Below are positions 52,709-61,632 of a DNA stretch of 64,000 nt, in pieces. The number at the start of each line of letters is the position of its first letter. Positions within the stretch are counted from its first letter, which is position 1. The DNA is from JBBDQZ01 sp040905705 (GTDB lineage: Bacteria; Bacteroidota; Rhodothermia; Balneolales; Natronogracilivirgulaceae). The stretch spans positions 186,001-250,000 of the forward strand of contig JBBDQZ010000029.1 in NCBI GenBank assembly GCA_040905705.1, in the 5' to 3' direction. The position numbers and the translations under genes are program-made. The notes under the pieces are model-generated. The model saw only the letters and a program-made list of their open reading frames with translations. It had not been told where the DNA came from and searched no databases.

Positions 52709-53704
52709 ATGGTCGCTGAAGTTAATGATATGAATTCCTCTGCCGAAAATAGAATTCGTGTTTTTGCACCGGCAACAGTGGCTAATGTTGCCTGTGGATT
52801 TGATACGCTTGGTTTTGCCATCAACCAACCCGGCGATATCGTCGAAGCCGCTTTGCGTGATGCCCCGGGTGTTCGAATTACCGGTATAACTGGTGATGGT
52901 GGGCGTTTGCCTTATGAAGCGGAAAAAAATACAGCCGGTGTAGCCGTAATTGCACTTTTGGAGCATATAGGACTCACCACAGGAGTAGAAATGGTCGTGC
53001 ACAAAAGAATGCCGCTCGGTAGTGGACTTGGTTCCAGTGCGGCCAGCTCGGTTGCTGCCCTGTATGCTACTAACATGCTGCTTGGAGAACCACTGCAGCC
53101 ACTGGATCTGTTGCCTTTCGCGATGAAAGCCGAAGCCATCGCATGCGGCTCCCCGCATGCTGATAATGTCGCTCCGGGGTTATTGGGTGGGTTTGTGCTT
53201 ATTCGAAGCTATGACCCGCTGGATGTGGTTACAATTAAATATCCTGAAGCCCTCCATTGCACGGTGTTACATCCACATATTGAACTGCGCACCGAGGATT
53301 CACGCCGTATATTGCGGAAACACATCAGACTGGAAGATGCTGTAATTCAATGGAGTAATCTTGCGGGATTGATCGCCGGACTTTCCCAAGCTGATTTTCC
53401 GCTGATCAGCCGGTCTTTGAATGATATTATTTTTGAACCGGTGAGGTCATTACTTATTCCGGGGTTCGCACAGGTGAAGGGATCTGCCATGGAAGCCGGT
53501 GCACTCGGATGCAGTATTTCGGGTTCAGGCCCTTCGGTATTTGCCCTCAGCACATCCATTGAAGAAGCCCGCCGCGTCGGACTTGCCATGAAACTGGCCT
53601 TCTCAGAACTTCAGCTGGAGAGCGATATCTATGTTTCTCCGGTGAATCGCCAGGGGCCAAGAGTGCTTGCTCCTAAAGAAGACCCTGTGGCACCTGAATT
53701 TTGA
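52709..53704 (+). CDS. thrB: homoserine kinase
   Basis: GHMP kinase phosphorylating homoserine. N-terminal VFAPATVANVACGFDTLGFA binds substrate. The GHMP ATP loop PLGSGLGSSAASSVAALYA is near residues 95-115, and SGSGPSVFALS near the C-terminus is the third motif. Start choice: ATG 52709, 11 bp after the thrA stop. A TTG at 52694 would overlap thrA, and ATG 52730 (MNSSAENRIRVF) is a credible alternative. About 332 aa is normal. Confidence 0.94.
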   Translation: MVAEVNDMNSSAENRIRVFAPATVANVACGFDTLGFAINQPGDIVEAALRDAPGVRITGITGDGGRLPYEAEKNTAGVAVIALLEHIGLTTGVEMVVHKRMPLGSGLGSSAASSVAALYATNMLLGEPLQPLDLLPFAMKAEAIACGSPHADNVAPGLLGGFVLIRSYDPLDVVTIKYPEALHCTVLHPHIELRTEDSRRILRKHIRLEDAVIQWSNLAGLIAGLSQADFPLISRSLNDIIFEPVRSLLIPGFAQVKGSAMEAGALGCSISGSGPSVFALSTSIEEARRVGLAMKLAFSELQLESDIYVSPVNRQGPRVLAPKEDPVAPEF

Positions 53705-53752
53705 TTCAGCCGTATTTACCTGCAAGGCATATCACCTCTTTAACCTATTTAT

Positions 53753-55093
53753 ATGCAATTATTCAGCACCGGAAACAGCAATGAGATCACAGACTTTCGG
53801 ACGGCAGTAAAACAAGGCCTTGCACCTGACGGCGGACTTTATTTCCCAAAGCATCTTCCCCGCATGCCTGATGATTTTTGGAAAGAACAAATAGGCTTGA
53901 GTATGGCCGACAAAGCCCGGCTACTATTTGATATCTTGCTGGAAGAGGATTTTACTCCGCAACAGCGAGCCGAAATTGTTGACCGGTCCTTTACCTTTGA
54001 TGCACCGGTAGTGGCGTTGGATGAACAGATTCATGTACTGGAGCTTTTCCATGGTCCTACACTTGCTTTCAAAGATTTCGGAGCTCGCACCATGGCGGCT
54101 ATGCTTTCGTTGCTTGCAGAGGAAAAGGGTGAGCAGATTACTATTGTAACGGCAACATCCGGAGATACCGGTGCCGCGGTTGCACACGGGTTTCACAAAA
54201 CTCCAGGAGTTGAGGTATTTGTATTTTACCCCGCCGGCCAGGTGAGTCTGATCCAGGAAAAGCAATTTGCAACACTTGGAGACAATATTACCGCTCTTGA
54301 AGTGGACGGTAATTTTGACGACTGCCAGCGGCTTGTTAAAGCGTGTTTTGCCGATAAGGTGATTCGATCCGAAAAACAACTGACGACAGCAAATTCTATT
54401 AATATCGCCAGGTTGTTGCCTCAAATGGTCTATTATATTCATGCTGCGGTGGAATTGCTTGCATCAAACGGCAATCCTACCGGACTAACCGGCAGGTCTT
54501 TCGGAGAAGCTCCTTTATCAGGGGAACTTGTCTGCTCGGTACCGAGCGGGAATTTTGGCAATCTTACGGCCGGCCTGATGGCGCACAAAATGGGCATTCC
54601 GGTTTCCAGATTCATAGCAGCGACCAACATGAATCATGTAGTACCTGACTACCTGCAGGAAGGGGTATACCGGCCAAGAGCTTCGCTCAGAACTATTTCC
54701 AATGCCATGGATGTAGGTGATCCCAGCAATTTCAACCGGATGCTGCAACTGTATGACAATGACCGCCAACAGATGGCCGGGGTTGTGAATGGAGCCTGGT
54801 TTGATGATGAGCGTACATCACAGGCCATTGTTGAGGTATGGAAGAAATTTGGATACCTGATGGACCCGCATACTGCGGTAAGCTATCTGGGATGTCTTGA
54901 ATATTTGGATCGTGATAACCACGGACTGATTCTTGCAACCGCTCACCCTGCAAAATTCCCCGATACTATTAATAAATTACTGCCGGGTGTGCTGGAAACA
55001 CCTGAACGGCTGACACGTATTGCCGGACGGGCAAAGCAATCCATACCGGTATCCGCTGATATGGAAGAAATCCGGAGTATACTGCTGCAGTGA
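53753..55093 (+). CDS. thrC: threonine synthase
   Basis: PLP enzyme converting O-phosphohomoserine to threonine. N-terminal MQLFSTGNSNEITDFRTAV and GLAPDGGLYFPK are characteristic. The PLP lysine is in TLAFKDFGARTMAA near residue 108, and the phosphate-binding region ATSGDTGAAVAHGF follows. SVPSGNFGNLTAGLMA and ATNMNHVVPDYL are further family blocks. The 446-aa length fits the proteobacterial/Bacteroidota form. Located 48 bp after thrB and 22 bp before the MscS gene. Confidence 0.95.
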   Translation: MQLFSTGNSNEITDFRTAVKQGLAPDGGLYFPKHLPRMPDDFWKEQIGLSMADKARLLFDILLEEDFTPQQRAEIVDRSFTFDAPVVALDEQIHVLELFHGPTLAFKDFGARTMAAMLSLLAEEKGEQITIVTATSGDTGAAVAHGFHKTPGVEVFVFYPAGQVSLIQEKQFATLGDNITALEVDGNFDDCQRLVKACFADKVIRSEKQLTTANSINIARLLPQMVYYIHAAVELLASNGNPTGLTGRSFGEAPLSGELVCSVPSGNFGNLTAGLMAHKMGIPVSRFIAATNMNHVVPDYLQEGVYRPRASLRTISNAMDVGDPSNFNRMLQLYDNDRQQMAGVVNGAWFDDERTSQAIVEVWKKFGYLMDPHTAVSYLGCLEYLDRDNHGLILATAHPAKFPDTINKLLPGVLETPERLTRIAGRAKQSIPVSADMEEIRSILLQ

Positions 55094-55115
55094 TAATTAT
55101 ACCTTAACACATATT

Positions 55116-56414
55116 ATGATGAATGACTCTAATGCAAGCACTATTATCAAATCAACCGGCAACAAGATCATCGAATGGATGGTCTCGTTTTTGCCTGAAT
55201 CACTCCATGGTGAATGGACACAAACGATTGCCGGAATTCTGATCATCGGTCTTGTCGCTGGATTGTTGCAATTCCTGGTTCGTGTTTGGATCATCCGTTT
55301 ACTCCATCAACTCAGGAAAAAAGCGGAGCACCCTTGGTACGACGCCTTATTGCAATGCAAAGTTCCGCAACGGGCATTGTTCCTGCTTCCGCTCTTGATC
55401 TTTCATCTGGGTATCGATTGGCTATCTCAGCTACCGGATGAGTTTCTTCATTTTCTGCTCCGTTTTGTCAACTCGTTAATGATTCTTGTAGTTGCCCGGA
55501 CGCTCGGCGGACTGCTTACTGTTTTCCACACGATCTATATGGGCAGGGAAGGAGCCGGAAAACGCCCGATAAAAGGGTACATACAGTTATTGATCATCTT
55601 CATTTATATTATTGCGGTGATCCTGATTTTTGCTCAGCTGGTGGATCAATCACCCTGGTATTTCCTCAGTGGAATCGGAGCAATATCCGCGATTTTATTG
55701 TTGATTTTTCGCGATACACTGCTATCGCTGGTTGCGGGGGTTCAGCTTACCAATAACAATCTCATCGAGGTAGGAGACTGGATCGAGATGTCCCAATTCG
55801 GAGCCGACGGAGATGTGATTGATATCGCGTTGCATTCGGTACGGGTACAGAATTGGGACAAGACCATTGCGGTCATCCCAACACACAAGTTTCTGGACAA
55901 CAGTTTTCGTAACTGGCGTGGTATGAAACAAAGCGGAGGCCGTCGCATTAAAAGGTCTCTTTATCTGGATATCGAAAGCATCCGGTTTCTTACACTTAAA
56001 GAAGTGAGAAGGTTGCGTCAATCCCATCTTCTGAAAGAATACTTTGATAAAAAACTGAAGGAAGTGGATCAATATAATGCTCAAAACCTGGACGACGCCT
56101 CGGTCGTCACTAATGCCAGGTGGCTGACCAATATAGGTACGTTTCGTGCTTATGTATCAGCTTATATGAAAAATCATCCACAAATTCATAAAAAACTCCT
56201 TGTTTTGATTCGTCAGCACGAACCCACTGAAAATGGCTTGCCCATGGAGGTCTATGCCTTTGTTAACAGCACAGAATGGCTTGTCTATGAACAGGTACAG
56301 TCTGATATCTTTGATCATTTACTCTCGATTCTTCCGGAATTCGGTTTGCGACATTTTCAAAAGCCTTCGGGATATGATTTTGATAAAATTTCCGAAAACA
56401 GAAGGCTCCACTGA
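55116..56414 (+). CDS. MscS family mechanosensitive ion channel
   Basis: Tension-gated channel that relieves osmotic downshock. The start at ATG 55116 (MMNDSNASTIIKSTGN) gives 432 aa and lies 22 bp after thrC; an earlier in-frame ATG at 55020 is inside thrC. Helices are at about residues 40-65, 85-105, 110-130 and 155-180. The pore helix and beta-domain entry read FRDTLLSLVAGVQLTNNNLI EVGDWIEM. The soluble part NWDKTIAVIPTHKFLDNSFRNW follows, with a C-terminal cytoplasmic extension of the YbdG type. Probably read through from the thr operon. Confidence 0.9.
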   Translation: MMNDSNASTIIKSTGNKIIEWMVSFLPESLHGEWTQTIAGILIIGLVAGLLQFLVRVWIIRLLHQLRKKAEHPWYDALLQCKVPQRALFLLPLLIFHLGIDWLSQLPDEFLHFLLRFVNSLMILVVARTLGGLLTVFHTIYMGREGAGKRPIKGYIQLLIIFIYIIAVILIFAQLVDQSPWYFLSGIGAISAILLLIFRDTLLSLVAGVQLTNNNLIEVGDWIEMSQFGADGDVIDIALHSVRVQNWDKTIAVIPTHKFLDNSFRNWRGMKQSGGRRIKRSLYLDIESIRFLTLKEVRRLRQSHLLKEYFDKKLKEVDQYNAQNLDDASVVTNARWLTNIGTFRAYVSAYMKNHPQIHKKLLVLIRQHEPTENGLPMEVYAFVNSTEWLVYEQVQSDIFDHLLSILPEFGLRHFQKPSGYDFDKISENRRLH

Positions 56415-56566
56415 GATGGTTTATATTGAATTTTCATATTCCATCCGGAGATCAAATAGTCCTGAGTATGTGCAGTCTTGAGTCCGGATCACCCTGAACG
56501 TCAACCGGAAGAAAGTTCGCCAAACTAAAATCCGGAAACCGTCGTTTAAGGTGGTGTAAAAAACGG

Positions 56567-56574
56567 TATCTTTA
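56567..56574 (+). promoter_or_regulatory. possible -7 box upstream of mnmA
   Basis: TATCTTTA, the same seven-of-eight match to TAnnTTTG as at 12873, lies inside a small CGGTA/TACCG inverted repeat, 27 bp before the mnmA ATG. A GTTTAA about 20 bp upstream could serve as a poor -33 box. Confidence 0.33.
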
Positions 56575-56600
56575 CCGAAAGTGAAAAATATTTCATAAAT

Positions 56601-57734
56601 ATGAGATCCAAAGGACGTGTACTGGTTGCTATGAGTGGAGGGGTGGATTCCTCGGTAGCCGCCGTTATGCTCAGTGAACAGGGATTCGATGTGATCGGAA
56701 TCACGATGAAAACCTGGGATTATGCACAAAGCGGAGGAAAATCCAACAAGGAGACGGGTTGTTGTACGCTTGAGTCTATGAACGATGCCCGTGAAGTAGC
56801 CGCTCGCTTTGGATTCAACCACTTTATTGTGGATATCCGGGATGAATTCGGCGACTGGGTTATCGACCGGTTTGTTGAGGAGTATCTGCAAGGCCGTACC
56901 CCCAATCCATGTGTGCTTTGTAATACTCATATCAAATGGGAAGCTCTGTTAAAAAGAGCCGATAAACTGGAATGTGATTTTATAGCCACCGGACACTATG
57001 CCAATGTAAGGGAGGTGAATGGTCGTTATGTTATTTCCCGTGGGAATGATATTCATAAAGATCAATCCTATGCACTCTGGGGTGTAGATCAAAAACATTT
57101 GGCGCGCACAAACTTACCCCTTGGGAGTTATAAAAAAAATGAAATACGACAACTTGCATATGACTTTCAACTTTTTAATGTAGCCAACAAAAAAGATTCC
57201 TATGAAATATGCTTTGTACCCGACAATGACTATCGGCGTTTTCTCCGCGACAGGGTGGACGGACTGAAAGGCAAAGTTGATGGCGGACGGTTTGTTGATC
57301 GTGACGGCAATGTGGTTGGAAGGCACAAAGGATATCCTTTCTATACCATAGGTCAACGTCGCGGCCTCCATTTGGCGATGGGAAAACCGGTATACGTTAC
57401 CCGTATAGACCCGGATACGAACACTATTACGGTGGGAGAGGAATCCGAACTGATAAATACAACAGCCATCGCCCGGAATATCGTAATGGGAAAGTATGAG
57501 CTCATCAAAGAAGAAGAGATGCCGGTAAATGCGGCAATTCGTTACAATGATCCTGGGAAACCGGGCTTTCTGACCCAGTCGGGTAAAGATGAGATCACGG
57601 TCCGTTTCCCTGAAGGCCGCTCCGCCATCACACCCGGTCAAGCCCTTGTAGCTTATGAAGGGGATGATGTGATCGCTGGTGGCTGGATACACAAGGCTAC
57701 AGAGCCCCTGATTAATGACCTAATTTCCTACTGA
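56601..57734 (+). CDS. mnmA: tRNA-specific 2-thiouridylase MnmA
   Basis: Thiolates U34 of tRNA Lys/Glu/Gln using ATP and a persulfide relay. The PP-loop AMSGGVDSSVAAVML is near residues 10-22. The first catalytic Cys is in NPCVLCNTHIKW near 102, the second in SYEICFVPD near 201, and the central PFYTIGQRRGLHL is diagnostic. The 377-aa length is normal. Its TGA overlaps the next start by one base (TGATG), suggesting coupled translation of a four-gene unit. Confidence 0.96.
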   Translation: MRSKGRVLVAMSGGVDSSVAAVMLSEQGFDVIGITMKTWDYAQSGGKSNKETGCCTLESMNDAREVAARFGFNHFIVDIRDEFGDWVIDRFVEEYLQGRTPNPCVLCNTHIKWEALLKRADKLECDFIATGHYANVREVNGRYVISRGNDIHKDQSYALWGVDQKHLARTNLPLGSYKKNEIRQLAYDFQLFNVANKKDSYEICFVPDNDYRRFLRDRVDGLKGKVDGGRFVDRDGNVVGRHKGYPFYTIGQRRGLHLAMGKPVYVTRIDPDTNTITVGEESELINTTAIARNIVMGKYELIKEEEMPVNAAIRYNDPGKPGFLTQSGKDEITVRFPEGRSAITPGQALVAYEGDDVIAGGWIHKATEPLINDLISY

Positions 57735-58585
57735 TGGAATCTAACCACTCAATGATAGCCCTGCCGACATGGGGCGCCCTGTTTTTATGTATATGTGCCT
57801 TCACTGAAATCGAAGTAAGCAAATCGTATGCAACCATACATGCTTTACATGCGAGCTCGGCAGAACTCATGAAAGGCCGGTCTTTTCAGGCAACTGCCAG
57901 CAGCGAATTTGAAGGAAAAATTACTATTGTTCGCTATGCGGTAACGGCCGATGGAAGAGAGCGACAAGTTTCGCAAACACCATTGCTTATTCATCCCGAT
58001 TATATTTATTTGGAAGCATTGGATGGTACGATCGAGTTGATGGGGGCAGTCAAAGCCGATGGTGTTTTGGTACGTCAAAGGCATGAGGATTTTGTTATTC
58101 TGACGACTGAGCGCCAGGCAGTGACAATGAACAAACAGGAGCTTCAGCAAATGATGAGTATGCTGGAAACTATGCGAGGTCAACAGACAAATGAAGCAAT
58201 AAACCATCCGGCTGTTTCCATTCAAGAAACGGATGAACACCAGGATATAGAAGGCATGCAAGCACGTAAATCGATTGTCAAACATGAAGATAGTGTAACA
58301 GAATGGCATGTCTGGGTAACGGATAATCTTTCTGTACCCTGGGGCATGGTGTCGGAGAGCTGGCTTATCCGGTATACCTTCTTTTCTGACCTTCCTTCTG
58401 ACTGGTTGAACGACAACAAATTACCCCTCAGAGCAGAGCTTTATCATGACGGGAAACTTGCTGAAGTGTTCAGAATCGAAGATATTTCCGCGGAATCGTT
58501 GCACGAATCCATGTTCATGATCCCGGAGGGGTATCAACGGCTCAATTTTCAACAATTGCTTTTCGACCGGATGCGCAACAGGTAG
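57734..58585 (+). CDS. probable exported protein, DUF4412-like
   Basis: Not firmly recognised. A hydrophobic stretch (about residues 7-25) followed by SKSYA suggests a signal peptide. The remainder is a soluble two-part protein: an N-terminal half speaking of a beta-rich periplasmic domain (FQATASSEFEGKITIVRYAV), a Gln/Met/Glu-rich middle (about 135-185), and a C-terminal half ending IPEGYQRLNFQQLLFDRM, which resembles the tail of DUF4412 proteins. Overlaps mnmA by one base and lies 13 bp before the 5'-nucleotidase half, so co-expressed with both. Confidence 0.6.
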   Translation: MESNHSMIALPTWGALFLCICAFTEIEVSKSYATIHALHASSAELMKGRSFQATASSEFEGKITIVRYAVTADGRERQVSQTPLLIHPDYIYLEALDGTIELMGAVKADGVLVRQRHEDFVILTTERQAVTMNKQELQQMMSMLETMRGQQTNEAINHPAVSIQETDEHQDIEGMQARKSIVKHEDSVTEWHVWVTDNLSVPWGMVSESWLIRYTFFSDLPSDWLNDNKLPLRAELYHDGKLAEVFRIEDISAESLHESMFMIPEGYQRLNFQQLLFDRMRNR

Positions 58586-58598
58586 GTAACAGCCATAA

Positions 58599-59342
58599 AT
58601 GCCGAACATGAGTTCACAACGATCACTTATTGTTTCAATTATCCTGCTTTTCGTGGCTTCATGTGGTACAAGTGAAAGTGTTTACCCGGAGAATGATACC
58701 TATGTCTACTACAATATTGATAATTCCATCGATGAAGATCCCGAAATGGCCGGGTTTATAAGACCGCATGTCATGGAAATGGGTAAAATCATGGATCAGG
58801 AGCTGGCCGTCAGTGAGGGAACATTTGTAAAAGCAGCACCTGAAGGTGCTCTTGGCAACCTGGTGTCTGATATCGTTCGCTACCGGGCTACTTCCGAAAT
58901 GAGAGAAAGAGTGCATATAAGCATTATGAATAACGGTAGTCTTCGCGTTGCATTGCCGGAAGGGGCTATTACTATGGGTCATATTTATGAACTGATGCCA
59001 TTCGACAATTATATCGTAGTGCTTAAATTTTCCGGTGAACAAATTTTGCAAATTGTTGATGAATTGGCCGGAGTCAATGGTGAGCCGGTAAGCGGCATTC
59101 GGTTCCGAATTGTGGACGGGTCTGCCCGTGATGTGCTGGTGGATTATATGAGTGTAAATCCCGACCAATACTACTGGATTGCAACTAACAACTGGATAGC
59201 AGACGGTGGAGGCACGTTCGCCACAATGTGGGAACCGGTGGAGCGACATAATCTGGATGTGCTCGTGCGTGATGCTATTATCGATTATTTACGTAGCAGA
59301 CAGGTTATTTCACCGTATGTTGATCATAGAATCCGAAACTGA
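58599..59342 (+). CDS. 5'-nucleotidase C-terminal domain lipoprotein
   Basis: Stand-alone substrate-binding half of a UshA-type 5'-nucleotidase. A signal sequence ends in lipobox VASC (Cys22), so outer- or inner-membrane attachment is expected. The domain shows GALGNLVSDIVRYRA, SIMNNGSLRVALPEGAI, ELMPFDNYIVVLKFSGEQI and NNWIADGGGTF, which in fused enzymes bind the nucleoside. The metallophosphatase half is encoded 6 bp downstream, the reverse of the fused order. Activity presumably needs both products. Confidence 0.87.
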   Translation: MPNMSSQRSLIVSIILLFVASCGTSESVYPENDTYVYYNIDNSIDEDPEMAGFIRPHVMEMGKIMDQELAVSEGTFVKAAPEGALGNLVSDIVRYRATSEMRERVHISIMNNGSLRVALPEGAITMGHIYELMPFDNYIVVLKFSGEQILQIVDELAGVNGEPVSGIRFRIVDGSARDVLVDYMSVNPDQYYWIATNNWIADGGGTFATMWEPVERHNLDVLVRDAIIDYLRSRQVISPYVDHRIRN

Positions 59343-59348
59343 CCGGTT

Positions 59349-60335
59349 ATGAATCGCGAGTCTTTTTTAAGAAATTCTGCGGTATTGAGTACCGGTTTGG
59401 GACTGATAGGATGGCTGCCTGCAAGCCGGGCTTTGGGAAACTCCGATCGGACCCGTATCACTATTCTACATACCAATGATACACACTCCCGGATCGAACC
59501 TTTTCCAGACTCTCATCCTCAATTTTCGGGAATGGGCGGGGTAGCCCGGCGTGCAGCATTGATCAAACAGCTCCGGGCAGAAAATCCGGATAGTCTTCTC
59601 CTTGATGCAGGAGACGCCTTTCAGGGGACACCGTATTACAACAAATTCAAAGGTGCCCTGGATCTTGAAGTGATGTCGAAAATGGGCTACGACGCGATGA
59701 CTATTGGTAATCACGAGTTCGATAACGGCGTAAGCGGTTTTGAAAAGGTAATGGACAAAGCCCGGTTCCCCTTTGTCTCTTCTAATTATGATTATGGGAC
59801 CACCCGGATGGGACTTCGGATGCAGCGGTTCCTTCTTCGCCAAGTGGGAGGGGTTAAAATTGGTATTTTCGGAATTGGTGTAGCGTTTGACAGACTTGTT
59901 CTGCCCCATCTTCACCGGGGAGTCCGTTACCTTGATCCGCTCGAAGTCTCCGCCGATATGGTTTCATTATTAAAAGGTTATCATGGCTGTGATATGGTCA
60001 TCTGCCTGAGTCATATCGGATATCGGCATAGAGACAACCATCGGGTCAGCGATCGCATGGTGGCCGATCAGGTGGACGGTATTGATGTGATCATCGGGGG
60101 CCATACACACACTTTTTTGAACGAGCCGGAGCAGTTTGAAAAACGAAACGGCAGCCGTACTTGGATTACACAGGTTGGTTTTTCCGGTATTCTTTTGGGA
60201 AAAATGGATTTTTATTTTGACCGGGAACGAAACATATCCGGGGTGACCCATCATCATTATCCGGTTTCAGAGCGAGAAACCGTTCTGGCTGATGCGCAAT
60301 TTTTACCTGAAACAAACTATTTCACTGAATTGTGA
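59349..60335 (+). CDS. 5'-nucleotidase metallophosphatase domain
   Basis: Catalytic half of a UshA-type nucleotidase. Di-metal motifs in order: HTNDTHSRIEP near residue 38, DAGDAFQGTPYY near 78, TIGNHEFDNG near 118, LSHIGYRHR near 220 and GGHTHTFL near 252. The N-terminus (MNRESFLRNSAVLSTGLG) resembles Tat signals of Bacteroidota but lacks the second Arg, so the export route is uncertain. It lies 6 bp after the C-terminal-domain gene. The last gene of the mnmA unit; a DoxX remnant follows. Confidence 0.9.
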   Translation: MNRESFLRNSAVLSTGLGLIGWLPASRALGNSDRTRITILHTNDTHSRIEPFPDSHPQFSGMGGVARRAALIKQLRAENPDSLLLDAGDAFQGTPYYNKFKGALDLEVMSKMGYDAMTIGNHEFDNGVSGFEKVMDKARFPFVSSNYDYGTTRMGLRMQRFLLRQVGGVKIGIFGIGVAFDRLVLPHLHRGVRYLDPLEVSADMVSLLKGYHGCDMVICLSHIGYRHRDNHRVSDRMVADQVDGIDVIIGGHTHTFLNEPEQFEKRNGSRTWITQVGFSGILLGKMDFYFDRERNISGVTHHHYPVSERETVLADAQFLPETNYFTEL

Positions 60336-60371
60336 TTTTTATCCGGGATGCAATAGGCAACCGGAGCATAA

Positions 60372-60545
60372 TTTTTTATCGGTGCGGTCAATTTCAGTGG
60401 AGAAGGGAGCCGGTTTTTTGGGCCCACCAGTGAACTGGAATATTCTCTGTTGATTTTAGTTTTGCTTATTGTCTTTTTCCTTTATGGTTCAGGCAAATGT
60501 TCTGCCGACCACTGGATTCTGAGAAGAATACAGGAAAAGGAATAA
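60372..60545 (+). pseudogene. start-less C-terminal remnant of a DoxX-family membrane protein
   Basis: A frame open from just after TAA 60369-60371 to TAA 60543-60545 encodes 57 residues with no ATG or GTG start. It reads as the last helix and tail of a DoxX protein: TSELEYSLLILVLLIVFFLY, then GSGKCSADHWI, aligning with the common GSGKYSLDRML ending. The upstream part of the gene is missing; the nucleotidase stop lies only 36 bp before the frame. The rest of the 296-bp gap 60336-60631 shows nothing else. Confidence 0.6.
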
Positions 60546-60631
60546 CCAAATTTCTTGTGGCTTTTTGTTCCCTGGGATTTGTCATACAAATGTTATCCAA
60601 AACTGAAATAGAAAATTAATCAACAAAGATC

Positions 60632-60976
60632 ATGACCAATTTGGCAGAGCAACAATGTATTCCCTGCAGGGGTGACACTCCGGTATTGAAGGGAGAGAAA
60701 CTTCAAGTGCTTTACAATCAACTTGATGGCCACTGGGAGCTGGAGCAAGAGCATCATCTGACCAGGGATCTCGAATTCAATGATTTCAAAGAAGCTCTTG
60801 ATTTTACCATACGGGTTGGAGAAATGTCAGAAGAACAAGGCCATCATCCTGAAATCTACCTGGCATGGGGGAAAGTAACACTGAAAGTTTATACCCATGC
60901 CATAGACGGATTGTCAGAAAGTGATTTCATCTGGGCAGCCAAAGCAGAAAATATATTCAGGGAGAACTTTGAATAA
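60632..60976 (+). CDS. 4a-hydroxytetrahydrobiopterin dehydratase
   Basis: Recycles the pterin cofactor of aromatic amino-acid hydroxylases (PCD/DCoH fold). The motif GHHPEIYLAWGKVTLKVYTH near residues 70-88 contains the catalytic His residues, and LSESDFIWAAKAE follows. The 114-aa length is normal; residues 1-18 include two Cys (CIPCRGD). It stands alone between the DoxX remnant and ferritin; no phenylalanine hydroxylase gene is in the window. Confidence 0.92.
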   Translation: MTNLAEQQCIPCRGDTPVLKGEKLQVLYNQLDGHWELEQEHHLTRDLEFNDFKEALDFTIRVGEMSEEQGHHPEIYLAWGKVTLKVYTHAIDGLSESDFIWAAKAENIFRENFE

Positions 60977-61092
60977 AGCAATATCGTGTTGTGCCCACAT
61001 GGAGGTGTGGACGGTTGAGCTTTTGATGGATGTTTTAAACCTTGTATTATGGATATTGATATGATAGTGTGGGAAATAACGATGAATTAAAG

Positions 61093-61099
61093 AAAGGAG
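61093..61099 (+). promoter_or_regulatory. ribosome binding site that sets the ferritin start
   Basis: AAAGGAG ends 8 bases before ATG 61108. A GTG at 61069 is in frame but would place this site inside the gene and add residues foreign to ferritins. Confidence 0.7.
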
Positions 61100-61107
61100 A
61101 ATTCGCT

Positions 61108-61602
61108 ATGGCTGATAATAAACTGAATAAAGCAATAAACGAACAGATCAAACACGAACTGGATTCCTTTTATCTGTACTTGTCCATGGCTTCCTATTGT
61201 GAATCCATCAATCTTAATGGATTTGCAAGTTGGATGAAAAGCCAGAGCTCCGAAGAGTACGAGCATGCTATGAAATTCTACAACTTTCTGCATGAGAGAG
61301 GAGCCGAGGTTGAACTGTTGCCAATTGATAAACCCCCGAAATCATTTGGTTCATCGCTCAAATTGTTTGAAAAAGCGCTGGAGAATGAACAAAATGTCAC
61401 AAAACTCATACATAAACTCTATGAGATGGCACTTGATCAAAAAGATTACCCGGCACAGGTTATGCTGCACTGGTTCATCGAAGAGCAAGTAGAAGAAGAA
61501 GATATGGTCAGAGAAATCATTGAGAAATTAAAGTTGGCCGGAAATCAAGGAGCGGCATTACTGATGATGGACCGGCAGTTAGCTCAGCGGAGTGAAAAAT
61601 AG
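61108..61602 (+). CDS. ferritin
   Basis: Iron-storage four-helix-bundle protein of the non-haem FtnA type, 164 aa from ATG 61108 (MADNKLNKAINEQIK). Ferroxidase residues are visible: Glu in KHELDSFYLYLSMASYCE near 17, E-x-x-H in SSEEYEHAMKFYNF near 49-53, and Glu residues in EEQVEEEDMVREII near 126-133. No haem-ligand Met typical of bacterioferritin was identified. Preceded by a strong ribosome binding site and 131 bp of non-coding DNA. Confidence 0.95.
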   Translation: MADNKLNKAINEQIKHELDSFYLYLSMASYCESINLNGFASWMKSQSSEEYEHAMKFYNFLHERGAEVELLPIDKPPKSFGSSLKLFEKALENEQNVTKLIHKLYEMALDQKDYPAQVMLHWFIEEQVEEEDMVREIIEKLKLAGNQGAALLMMDRQLAQRSEK

Positions 61603-61632
61603 TTTGAATTTTTTGAAAGAAGTTACTGAAAC

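Noticed and set aside
56421..56930. Minus-strand frame extending from the mscS-mnmA spacer into mnmA
   Set aside because: Most of it is antisense to the mnmA PP-loop region, and the remainder shows no domain.
61026..61064. 12-codon hydrophobic ORF upstream of ferritin
   Set aside because: Too short, no ribosome binding site, no conservation evidence; the real ferritin site is 61093-61099.
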